Below are positions 1 through 6,112 of a stretch of DNA of 7,506 nucleotides, one piece after another (positions within the stretch are counted from its first letter, which is position 1; every line of letters begins with the position of its first letter). The notes beneath the pieces were generated by a model. It saw only the letters and a list, made by a program, of their open reading frames with translations. It was not told where the DNA came from and did no database searches. A program made the translations under genes and the position numbers. Source of the DNA: Shimia sp041624275 (GTDB taxonomy: Bacteria > Pseudomonadota > Alphaproteobacteria > Rhodobacterales > Rhodobacteraceae); NCBI RefSeq assembly GCF_041624275.1, contig NZ_JBFJVE010000158.1:1-7506 (forward strand), in the 5' to 3' direction.

Positions 1-1104
1 GACATGTCCGAGATGAACGCCATCCTGTCGGTCAATGCGGCGGACCTTGATTGCGTGGTGCAGCCCGGCGTCACCCGCGAGCAGCTCAATACCCATCTGC
101 GCGACCAGGGCCTGTTCTTTCCCATCGACCCCGGCGCCAATGCCTCGATCGGGGGCATGACCGCGACCCGTGCCAGCGGCACCAACGCGGTGCGCTATGG
201 CACCATGAGGGATAATGTCGTCGCCCTCGAGGTGGTGCTGCCCTCTGGCGAGGTGATCCGCACCGCCAGCCGGGCCAAGAAATCCAGCGCCGGCTATGAC
301 CTGACCCGGCTGATGATCGGGGCGGAAGGCACGCTTGGCCTGATTACCGAGATCACGCTGCGGCTACAGGGCATTCCCGAGGCCATGTCGTCGGCGCGCT
401 GTTCCTTCGACACGGTGGACGCGGCCTGTCAGGCGGTGATGGCGACCATTCAATACGGGATTCCCGTGGCGCGGATCGAACTCTTGGATGCGATGAGCGT
501 CGGCGCCGCCAATGCCTATTCCAAGCTCGACCTGCCCGAAACCCCCCTGCTGCTGCTCGAGTTCCACGGCTCGGAAAGCAGCGTCGCCGAGCAAGCGGAG
601 ATGTTCGGCGCGATCGCCGAGGACTTCGGCGGCAACCGGTTCGAATGGACCGCGCGCGCCGAAGACCGCACGAAACTGTGGCAGGCCCGGCACGACATGT
701 ATTGGGCCTCGTTGGGGCTGCGTCCCGGCGCCACCGGCATCTCGACGGATGTCTGCGTGCCGATCTCGCGGCTGGCCGAATGCGTCACCGCCGCCCAGGA
801 CAAGGCGGCAGAGCTGAACCTGCTGGCGCCGATCATCGGCCATGTCGGAGACGGCAATTTCCATGCCCTGCCACTGGTGGACCCCGAGGATGCCGACGAG
901 ATCGCGCGCGCCGAAGAGTTCGTCTCATGGCTCAACGATCTTGCCATTTCGATGGAGGGCACCTGCACCGGGGAACATGGCATCGGGCAGGGCAAGAAAC
1001 CCTATCTGTTGCGCGAACTGGGGGCGGCGGTGGATGTGATGGCCGCCATCAAGACCGCCATCGACCCCGACAATATCATGAACCCGGGCAAGATCGTGCC
1101 CTGA
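1..1104 (+). CDS. FAD-linked oxidase, D-lactate dehydrogenase type (5'-truncated by window edge)
   Basis: This is the C-terminal 367 residues of a flavoprotein of the GlcD/Dld/LDHD group, which oxidises D-lactate or a related 2-hydroxyacid and passes electrons to a cytochrome or quinone acceptor. The frame is open from base 1, and the first visible residues already lie inside the FAD-binding domain, so roughly 100 N-terminal residues are outside the window; the internal ATG at base 4 is not the start. Visible motifs are the FAD-domain stretch PGANASIGGMTATRASGTN (window residues about 43-61), GAEGTLG (107-113), and the C-terminal oxidase-domain signatures GHVGDGNFH (280-288) and EHGIGQGK (325-332), whose histidines belong to the metal/substrate site in this family. 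The protein ends in the usual NPGKIVP. It converges on panB with a 79-base gap. D-lactate is the best substrate guess because the first half reads like LDHD, but glycolate or 2-hydroxyglutarate cannot be excluded from sequence alone. Confidence 0.9.
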   Translation, partial: DMSEMNAILSVNAADLDCVVQPGVTREQLNTHLRDQGLFFPIDPGANASIGGMTATRASGTNAVRYGTMRDNVVALEVVLPSGEVIRTASRAKKSSAGYDLTRLMIGAEGTLGLITEITLRLQGIPEAMSSARCSFDTVDAACQAVMATIQYGIPVARIELLDAMSVGAANAYSKLDLPETPLLLLEFHGSESSVAEQAEMFGAIAEDFGGNRFEWTARAEDRTKLWQARHDMYWASLGLRPGATGISTDVCVPISRLAECVTAAQDKAAELNLLAPIIGHVGDGNFHALPLVDPEDADEIARAEEFVSWLNDLAISMEGTCTGEHGIGQGKKPYLLRELGAAVDVMAAIKTAIDPDNIMNPGKIVP

Positions 1105-1124
1105 GGGGCCGGGGCGGGAACGAG

Positions 1125-1141
1125 GGGGGCTGCCCGCCCCC
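1125..1141. terminator. GC hairpin between convergent genes (possible bidirectional terminator)
   Basis: A perfect 6-bp inverted repeat GGGGGC/GCCCCC with a 5-base loop lies between the convergent oxidase and panB stops. Its position fits transcription termination for both genes, but no T-tract follows on either strand. It may therefore be a Rho-assisted or weak terminator rather than a canonical intrinsic one. Confidence 0.35.
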
Positions 1142-1145
1142 AATC

Positions 1146-1173
1146 AGTCACCCGCCCGATAGTCACCCGCCCG
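1146..1173. repeat. 13-bp tandem direct repeat, 15-bp period
   Basis: AGTCACCCGCCCG occurs at 1146-1158 and again at 1161-1173, separated by AT. It sits in the gap between two convergent stop codons just outside panB. It looks like a small local duplication; there is no evidence of function. Confidence 0.6.
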
Positions 1174-1183
1174 CCCGCGGCGA

Positions 1184-1993
1184 TCAGCGGTAGACCTGGT
1201 CTTCGCTGGGGAAGCTGCGGTCCTTGACCTCTTTGGCGTATTCGCCCACCGCGCGTTCGATGGCGGGGCCGAGATCGCCATAGACCTTGACGAACTTGGG
1301 CGTCCATTCGTTGAGCCCCAGCATGTCCTCGAGCACCAGGATCTGGCCGTCGCAATCGGCGCTGGCGCCGATGCCGATGGTGGGAATGGAAATCTGCTTG
1401 GTGATCCGGGCCGCCAGCGGTTCGACCATGCCCTCGAGCACCACGGCAAAGGCGCCGGCCTCGGTGACCGCGCGGGCGTCTTCCTCGTGTTCGGCCCAGC
1501 TGTCCTCTTCGCGGCCCTGGGTCTTGAAGCCGCCCATCACGTGGCTCGACTGCGGCGTGAGGCCGATATGCGCCATCACCGGAATACCGCGCTCGACCAG
1601 AAAGCTGATGGTTTCGGCCATGCGCTTGCCGCCCTCGATCTTGACCGCGCCGCAGCCGGTTTCCTTCATGATCTGGGCGGCGTTGCGAAAGGCGACCGAG
1701 GGGCTTTCTTCGTAGGTGCCAAAGGGCATGTCGACCACGATCAGCGCCTTCTTGGTGCCGCGCACCACCGCCTTGCCGTGCATGATCATCAGGTCCAGCG
1801 GCACGCCGACGGTGCTTTCCATGCCGTGCATGACCATCCCCAGACTGTCACCGACGAGGATGAAGTCGGCGTATTTGTCGACGATGGCGGCGGTATGCGC
1901 GTGATAGGAGGTCAGCGATACGATCGGCTCTCCGCCTTTGCGGGCGGCGATCTGGGGCACGGTGTTGCGGCGAATGGGGGCTTGCTTGCTCAT
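1184..1993 (-). CDS. panB: 3-methyl-2-oxobutanoate hydroxymethyltransferase (ketopantoate hydroxymethyltransferase)
   Basis: PanB transfers a hydroxymethyl group from 5,10-methylene-tetrahydrofolate to 3-methyl-2-oxobutanoate, giving ketopantoate, the first committed step of pantothenate and CoA synthesis in the cytoplasm. The 269-residue product has the family's usual length and TIM-barrel layout. Visible active-site elements are D49 in VGDSLGMV and D88 in VVDMPFGTYEES (metal ligands by homology with E. coli D45 and D84), K118 and E120 in VKIEGG, H142 in AHIGLTPQS, and E187 in VVLEGMVEP, matching the catalytic Glu181 of E. coli PanB. The C-terminal PTIGIGAS...GQILVLEDMLGL block is also typical. 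The ATG overlaps the panC stop (ATGA), and the only Shine-Dalgarno-like sequence is a weak AAGGG about 10 bases upstream, so translation is probably coupled to panC. No broken motif is seen. Identification is secure. Confidence 0.97.
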   Translation of the reverse strand: MSKQAPIRRNTVPQIAARKGGEPIVSLTSYHAHTAAIVDKYADFILVGDSLGMVMHGMESTVGVPLDLMIMHGKAVVRGTKKALIVVDMPFGTYEESPSVAFRNAAQIMKETGCGAVKIEGGKRMAETISFLVERGIPVMAHIGLTPQSSHVMGGFKTQGREEDSWAEHEEDARAVTEAGAFAVVLEGMVEPLAARITKQISIPTIGIGASADCDGQILVLEDMLGLNEWTPKFVKVYGDLGPAIERAVGEYAKEVKDRSFPSEDQVYR

Positions 1994-2835
1994 GGTGAAA
2001 CGACCCTTTGATCCAGCAGGAGGACGCCGCCGAACTCAGCCGAGAGCATGATGGCAGCAGGAGAGGTGAGAGGGCCGGTGATCTGGGAAAGATCCTCGGC
2101 CCCGGCGATGTCGAGCCCGCGCAGGGTGGCGCGCGGCTCGCCATTGATGGTGTCGGCGATCAGTGCCTGCAGCGCCTCGATGCTGGTGCCCCGGGCGGCG
2201 GCCTCGTCGGCGGCGGCCAGCGCCCGCGACAGCACCAGGGCCGCCTGACGGTCTTCCGCCCCCAGCCGCACGTTGCGCGACGACATCGCCAGCCCGTCGG
2301 CCTCGCGCACCGTCGGCACGCCGATGATCTCGATCGGAAAGCCCAGATCGCGGGTCATGCGGCGCACGATCTGCAATTGCTGATAGTCCTTTTCGCCGAA
2401 ACAGGCGATGTCGGGCTGGACGAAGTTGAACAGCCGCGCCACCACCGTTGTCACGCCGCGAAAATGCCCCGGCCGCACCAGCCCGTGCAGCATGTTGGCC
2501 ATGCGCGTGGTCTCGACGATGGTCTCGTCGCCCTCGGGGTAGACCTCGCAGACCGGCGGCACCAGCACGCAGTCGACGCCGGCCGCCTCGAGCAGGGCGA
2601 AATCGCGGTCTTCGTCGCGCGGGTAGGCGTCGAGGTCGGCGGCCTCGCCGAACTGGGTCGGGTTGACGAAAATCGTTGCCACCACCCGGTCGGCCGCCTC
2701 GCGCGCCCTGGCGACGAGGGCCATGTGGCCGTCATGGAGATAGCCCATGGTGGGCACCAACCCGACGCTTTCGTCGGCGCGCCGGTAGCTGGCAACGGCA
2801 CTGCGGCAGTCCGCAATGGTCCTGCAAATCTTCAT
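1990..2835 (-). CDS. panC: pantothenate synthetase (pantoate--beta-alanine ligase)
   Basis: PanC condenses pantoate with beta-alanine using ATP through a pantoyl-adenylate intermediate, the last step of pantothenate synthesis. The 281-residue protein matches the family length. It shows the nucleotidyltransferase HxGH motif as H34-D-G-H37 in PTMGYLHDGH, the FVNPTQFG block (56-63), YPRD (71-74), the HFRGV loop (124-128), FGEKDYQQ (146-153) and the KMSKS-equivalent MSSRN (184-188). It is the promoter-proximal gene of a panC-panB operon. ATG 2835 is chosen because the family start (MKI...) falls there and the reading frame has no better upstream start; the Shine-Dalgarno is weak (AAAG close to the ATG). 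panD and panE, which supply beta-alanine and pantoate, are not in the window. Identification is secure. Confidence 0.97.
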   Translation of the reverse strand: MKICRTIADCRSAVASYRRADESVGLVPTMGYLHDGHMALVARAREAADRVVATIFVNPTQFGEAADLDAYPRDEDRDFALLEAAGVDCVLVPPVCEVYPEGDETIVETTRMANMLHGLVRPGHFRGVTTVVARLFNFVQPDIACFGEKDYQQLQIVRRMTRDLGFPIEIIGVPTVREADGLAMSSRNVRLGAEDRQAALVLSRALAAADEAAARGTSIEALQALIADTINGEPRATLRGLDIAGAEDLSQITGPLTSPAAIMLSAEFGGVLLLDQRVVSP

Positions 2836-2867
2836 CTTTGCGCATGTTCCATAGTGTCGTGTCGTCC

Positions 2868-2897
2868 GGCATAGCAGCTAGCGCCGCGCTGCGGCAA
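2868..2897 (-). promoter_or_regulatory. candidate panCB promoter
   Basis: Read on the minus strand, TTGCCG (2892-2897) and TATGCC (2868-2873) are separated by 18 bases and lie about 33 bases upstream of the panC ATG. They are partial matches to the sigma-70 -35 and -10 boxes (4/6 each). The position is sensible, but in GC-rich alphaproteobacterial DNA such matches are weak evidence. Confidence 0.3.
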
Positions 2898-2941
2898 GAG
2901 TTTTGGCGGCACGGGTTGGAGTTACGGCGCGTTGGCGGCGG

Positions 2942-3017
2942 TTTTGCAAAAAAGACCAATCCCGCAGCCGGGGTCGGTTTTGGCGGTTTTTGGGTCGGAT
3001 GGACCCGCCGCGGCTGC
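2942..3017. promoter_or_regulatory. nested inverted repeats in the divergent panC / dehydrogenase intergenic region
   Basis: This 76-base stretch of the 233-base divergent spacer is rich in symmetry. TTTTGCAAAA (2942-2951) is a perfect 10-bp palindrome. GCAGCCG (2964-2970) pairs with CGGCTGC (3011-3017). Inside that pair, GGCGG (2982-2986) can pair with CCGCC (3005-3009), or GGGTC (2992-2996) with GACCC (3002-3006) around a 5-base loop; these two inner pairings share bases and exclude each other. The block ends 51 bases before the dehydrogenase ATG. It may be an operator or a structured leader of the plus-strand gene. No known riboswitch consensus was recognised, and no convincing -35/-10 pair for the plus strand was found. 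Confidence 0.4.
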
Positions 3018-3053
3018 TAATGTTTTGCCAGAGTGCCGACAATTCACTTTTTT

Positions 3054-3057
3054 GGAG
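3054..3057 (+). promoter_or_regulatory. Shine-Dalgarno deciding the dehydrogenase start
   Basis: GGAG lies 11 bases before ATG 3069. An in-frame GTG at 3033 would add 12 residues, but those residues precede the conserved N-terminal FAD-binding strand and no purine-rich site precedes it. ATG 3069 is therefore preferred, although the spacing is slightly long. Confidence 0.55.
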
Positions 3058-3068
3058 TCGCCCGGGAC

Positions 3069-5576
3069 ATGAAAACCCAAGTCAAAGCGCTGGTCGTCGG
3101 CGGTGGTGCCGTCGGAACCTCAATTGCCTATCACCTGGCCAAGGCGGGCTGGGACGATGTGATGCTGATCGAACGTGATGAGCTGACCTCTGGCTCGACC
3201 TGGCACGCCGCCGGTCTGCTGCCGCTGTTCAACATGTCCTATGCCACCACCCATATCCACAAGTACTCGGTGGATTTCTACAAGCAGCTCGAAGAGGAAA
3301 CCGGGCTCAACGCGGGCTTTGCCGTGGTCGGCAACCTGCGCATGGCGCAGACCCAGGAACGCATGGACGAATACATGCTCTATGCCTCGACCGCCGAGAC
3401 CTGCGATGTCGCCTATGAATGGCTGACCCCGGAGCAGATCAAGGAGCGCTGGCCGCTGATCGAGACCGGCGACCTGAAGGGCGCGATCTATCACACCGAG
3501 GACGGCTATATTAACCCCGCCGACGTGACCCAGGCGATGGCCAAGGGCGCCCGCCAGCGCGGTGTCGAGATTCATCGCAAGATGCAGGCCGATGCCTTCC
3601 ACTGGACCGGCACCCACTGGGAAGTCACCTGCACCAAAATGGTCGAAAAGGGCGGCAACCTGGTCGAGAGCGACGAAAAGGTCGTCATCACCGCCGAACA
3701 CGTCGTCACCGCTTCGGGCAACCACGCGCAGCGCACCGCCAAGATGCTGGGCATCAAGATGCCGGCGATCCCGGTGGAACATACCTTCATCGTCATGGAT
3801 CAGGACCCCGAGCTGGTCAAATGGCGCGAAGCCGGCAACCCCGAGCACCCGGTGGTGCGCGACGCCGACAATGAATCCTATGCCCGCGAGGAACGCGGCG
3901 GCTGGATCCTGGGCATCTACGAACATGGCGCGCCGGCGCGGTTCGAACATGGCGTGCCCGACAGTTTCCGCGCCGACCTGTTCCCGCTCGATCTCGACCG
4001 GATCGCCGATCAGTACATGGCGATGGCCGAGCGCGTGCCCTCCTGCGCCGAAAGCGGCCTGAAAGACGATTTCAACGGTCCGATCTGCTACACCCCCGAC
4101 GGCAACCCGCTGGTCGGCCCGGCGCCGGGCCTGCGCAACATGTGGCTGGCCGAGGGCTTTTCGTTTGGCATCACCGCCGCCGGTGGCACCGGCTATTACC
4201 TGGCGCAGATGATGGTCGATGGCGAAGCCGAGATCGACATGGCCTCGCTGGATCCGAAACGCTATTCCTCGAACTGGATGACCACCGAGTTCGCGGCGCG
4301 CAAGAACGAGGAATGCTACGAGCACGTCTATATCCTGCACCACCCGGATGAAGAGCGCGAAGCCTGCCGCCCGCTGCGCACCGCGCCGGCCTATGACCGC
4401 CAGAAGGCGCGTGGCGCGCAGTTCGGCTGGGTCAACGGCTGGGAGCGTCCGAACTATTACGGCCCGCTCGACGCGCCGGCCAGTTTCGACAAGGAGGCGC
4501 GTTCCTTCCGCCGTGGCGGCTGGTGGCAATATGCCGTGGAAGAAGCCAAGGCGATCCGCAATGGCGTTGGCCTGATCGACGCCACCGCCTTCACCAAGCA
4601 CGTGGTCAAGGGCCCCGGCGCGACCCAGTTCCTCGACTGGTTCACCTGCAACAAGCTGCCGAAAGTGGGTCGCATCAACCTGACCTACGCGCTGACTTCG
4701 GCCGGTACCACCCGCACCGAATACACCATCGTGCGCAACGGCGAGAACAACTACTATCTGGTCTCGGCCGGTGCCTGGACCGAGTATGACGCCGACTTCC
4801 TGCGCAAGGCGGCCGAAGACAAGATGGAAGAGTTCGGCTACATCGAGATCCAGGACGTCACCACCCAATGGGGCGTTTTTGCCATCGCCGGGCCGAAATC
4901 GCGCGATGTGCTGAAAGAGGTGATCGTCGATGCGGACCCGGACAGCGCGCTTTCCAACAAGCGTTTCCCCTGGCTGTCGGCGCGCCAGATCGAACTGGGC
5001 ATGTGCCCGGTCAATGCGATCCGGGTGGCCTATACCGGCGAGCTGGGCTGGGAGCTGCACCACCCGATCGAGATGCAGAACTATCTCTGGGATCTGCTCA
5101 ACAAGGCGGGCGAGAAGCACGGCATGAAACTGGTCGGCGCCCGGGCGCAGAACTGGCTGCGTCAGGAGAAGAGCTATCGCGCCTTCGGCACCGAGCTGGG
5201 CCGCGACGCGACCCCGGCCGAGGCCGACCTGCCGCGTTTCATCGACCTTGAAAAGGACTTCCACGGCAAGGAGGCGATGCTGGCCAAGGGCGTGCGCGTC
5301 AAGTGCTGCACGCTGCTGATCGACGGACCCGAGGATGCCGACCCATGGGGCCGCGAGGCGCTGTATACCCCGGAAGGCGAGCGCGTCGGGCGTCTGACTT
5401 CGGGCGGTTATTCGGTGGCCTTCGAGAAGAGCATCGGCATGGGCTATGTGCGCCCCGAGCTGGCGGTGGAAGGCACCAAGCTCAAGGTCAAGATCCAGGA
5501 CCGGCTGTGGGATGCGGTGGTCACCTGCGACAGCCCCTATGACCCCAAGAACGAGACCATCCGCATGAACGGCTAG
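3069..5576 (+). CDS. dimethylglycine/sarcosine dehydrogenase-like protein (FAD oxidoreductase fused to GcvT domains)
   Basis: Members of this family oxidatively demethylate N-methylglycines (dimethylglycine or sarcosine) and pass the one-carbon unit to tetrahydrofolate as 5,10-methylene-THF. From ATG 3069 the protein has 835 residues, normal for the fusion. The N-terminal DAO-type domain has the dinucleotide fold VVGGGAVG (G11-G16) with acidic E35 ending beta-2. It continues with SGSTWHAAGL, where H46 matches the histidine that carries covalent FAD in mammalian dimethylglycine dehydrogenase. The FAD domain closes with CYTPDGNPLVGP (from C340) and GFSFGITAAGGTGYYLAQ (363-380). A linker leads into a GcvT aminomethyltransferase domain from about residue 450, with VGLIDATAFTKH, LTSAGTTRTEYTIV (E551 near the T-protein catalytic acid position) and AYTGELGWE (654-662). 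A GcvT C-terminal barrel spans about 733-825. It stands alone, divergent from panCB, with its own terminator. The exact N-methyl substrate cannot be read from sequence; a related DMSP- or betaine-linked demethylation role is possible. Confidence 0.9.
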   Translation: MKTQVKALVVGGGAVGTSIAYHLAKAGWDDVMLIERDELTSGSTWHAAGLLPLFNMSYATTHIHKYSVDFYKQLEEETGLNAGFAVVGNLRMAQTQERMDEYMLYASTAETCDVAYEWLTPEQIKERWPLIETGDLKGAIYHTEDGYINPADVTQAMAKGARQRGVEIHRKMQADAFHWTGTHWEVTCTKMVEKGGNLVESDEKVVITAEHVVTASGNHAQRTAKMLGIKMPAIPVEHTFIVMDQDPELVKWREAGNPEHPVVRDADNESYAREERGGWILGIYEHGAPARFEHGVPDSFRADLFPLDLDRIADQYMAMAERVPSCAESGLKDDFNGPICYTPDGNPLVGPAPGLRNMWLAEGFSFGITAAGGTGYYLAQMMVDGEAEIDMASLDPKRYSSNWMTTEFAARKNEECYEHVYILHHPDEEREACRPLRTAPAYDRQKARGAQFGWVNGWERPNYYGPLDAPASFDKEARSFRRGGWWQYAVEEAKAIRNGVGLIDATAFTKHVVKGPGATQFLDWFTCNKLPKVGRINLTYALTSAGTTRTEYTIVRNGENNYYLVSAGAWTEYDADFLRKAAEDKMEEFGYIEIQDVTTQWGVFAIAGPKSRDVLKEVIVDADPDSALSNKRFPWLSARQIELGMCPVNAIRVAYTGELGWELHHPIEMQNYLWDLLNKAGEKHGMKLVGARAQNWLRQEKSYRAFGTELGRDATPAEADLPRFIDLEKDFHGKEAMLAKGVRVKCCTLLIDGPEDADPWGREALYTPEGERVGRLTSGGYSVAFEKSIGMGYVRPELAVEGTKLKVKIQDRLWDAVVTCDSPYDPKNETIRMNG

Positions 5577-5606
5577 GGTCCGGCCATGGCAATGTGAACA
5601 ACGCTG

Positions 5607-5636
5607 AAGGCGGCCCGCGTGGCCGCCTTTATCTTT
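5607..5636 (+). terminator. intrinsic terminator of the dehydrogenase gene
   Basis: A perfect 9-bp stem AAGGCGGCC (5607-5615) / GGCCGCCTT (5621-5629) with a CGCGT loop is followed by TATCTTT, 30 bases after the dehydrogenase stop. This is a textbook Rho-independent terminator. It separates the dehydrogenase from the small secreted-protein gene, so the latter needs its own promoter. Confidence 0.88.
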
Positions 5637-5697
5637 CCGGAGTCTGACCGGGATCAAGGATGCTTCTCTCAATATATGCGAAAATTCGATTATTAAG

Positions 5698-5705
5698 AAG
5701 AGGAG
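5698..5705 (+). promoter_or_regulatory. strong Shine-Dalgarno of the small secreted-protein gene
   Basis: AAGAGGAG ends 6 bases before ATG 5712, within a purine-rich, AT-rich leader (5671-5711). It is the strongest ribosome-binding site in the window and strongly supports the short ORF as a real gene. A possible -10 box (TATATG, 5673-5678) lies upstream, but no good -35 was found. Confidence 0.8.
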
Positions 5706-5711
5706 TGAAAA

Positions 5712-6023
5712 ATGCATAAATTCAAATTGTTAACAACCTTGTGTCTGATGGTGACCGCGGGCGCAGGCTGGGCCGAAAGCGGCAAGCGCCTGTCCGGGGT
5801 TCTGGACAGGCTGGCGCCGGGCGAAAGCTATCAGCTGGCCCAGAGCTGCGGCTCGGGCATGTCGGTCTGTTCCGCCGGAAGCTACGGTCCGGGGGGCTGC
5901 TACAAGCCCGGTTACGCCACCTGCACGGCGGGGCTGGTCTGCACCGGCGGCATGACCGCCTGCGCGCCGTCAAACGGCGCCCAGCCCTATTGCTACAAGC
6001 CCGGCTATGGCAAGTGCAACTGA
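5712..6023 (+). CDS. small secreted eight-cysteine protein with duplicated C-x6-C-x9-C-x7-C module
   Basis: I do not recognise the family. The 103-residue product begins with a clear Sec signal peptide: positives at H2-K3-K5, a hydrophobic core L6-G19, and a GWA|ES cleavage site after A21. A spacer of about 24 residues (22-45) precedes a cysteine-rich domain with C46, C53, C63, C71, C77, C84, C94 and C102. Residues 46-71 and 77-102 are two copies of the same module, each C-x6-C-x9-C-x7-C and each containing GM before its second cysteine and CYKPGY from its third. The domain (46-103) has no Asp, Glu, Arg or His, three Lys and 13 Gly, so it is cationic and probably disulfide-bonded in the periplasm or outside the cell. 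The signal peptide, strong Shine-Dalgarno and isolation by an upstream terminator support expression. The leader and first codons are AT-rich, unlike the neighbours. A structural, inhibitory or signalling role is possible; nothing visible decides. Confidence 0.85.
   Translation: MHKFKLLTTLCLMVTAGAGWAESGKRLSGVLDRLAPGESYQLAQSCGSGMSVCSAGSYGPGGCYKPGYATCTAGLVCTGGMTACAPSNGAQPYCYKPGYGKCN
5847..6017 (+). repeat. internal tandem duplication within the eight-cysteine gene (93-bp period)
   Basis: Unit 1 (5847-5924) and unit 2 (5940-6017) each encode 26 residues with the same cysteine spacing, joined by a 5-residue linker (TAGLV). The best-conserved segment is TGCTACAAGCCCGG, identical in both copies and encoding CYKPG. 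The remaining residues have diverged while the cysteines, GM and YKPGY are kept. This pattern suggests an old duplication under selection for the fold. Confidence 0.85.
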
Positions 6024-6098
6024 CCGCGTGGGCAGCCGCGCCACGGCGATGTCAATGAGGTCGATTTGCGATGTGTCAAATGCGCCTTCGTGAATATG

Positions 6099-6107
6099 TG
6101 TTATGAT
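6099..6107 (+). promoter_or_regulatory. extended -10 promoter-like site
   Basis: TGTTATGAT contains a TGn extension followed by TATGAT, a 5/6 match to TATAAT. No clear -35 lies at 17 bases, which an extended -10 can tolerate. It points away from the small secreted-protein gene into a 135-base stretch with no convincing ORF, and toward the convergent minus-strand gene. Confidence 0.4.
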
Positions 6108-6112
6108 GGCGC

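Noticed and set aside
364..995. Minus-strand open frames within the D-lactate dehydrogenase-like gene
   Set aside because: The plus-strand protein has all family motifs, and these frames show only compositional shadows.
1105..1183. CRISPR-like or recombination repeat from the 13-bp tandem copy near panB
   Set aside because: There are only two short copies with a 2-base spacer and low-complexity GC content, which is better explained by slippage.
2008..2874. A 288-codon plus-strand open frame opposite panC
   Set aside because: It is antisense to a secure panC gene and has no recognisable motif; its composition is typical of a shadow frame.
2836..3068. Glycine or tetrahydrofolate riboswitch upstream of the dehydrogenase
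   Set aside because: The metabolism invites one and the leader has stems, but I could not match the conserved core of either class, so only generic inverted repeats are reported.
3120..5717. An 865-codon open frame on the minus strand opposite the dehydrogenase
   Set aside because: It mirrors the codon frame of a strongly supported FAD/GcvT protein in GC-rich DNA, where antisense stops are rare. Its translation is low-complexity in character, rich in Gly, Ala, Arg, His and Val, with no recognisable domain.
6064..6090. TTGACA-like -35 boxes on the minus strand and TTGCGA on the plus strand near the small-RNA candidate
   Set aside because: No -10 box lies at acceptable spacing: the minus-strand boxes have none, and the plus-strand TTGCGA is 30 bases from TATGAT.
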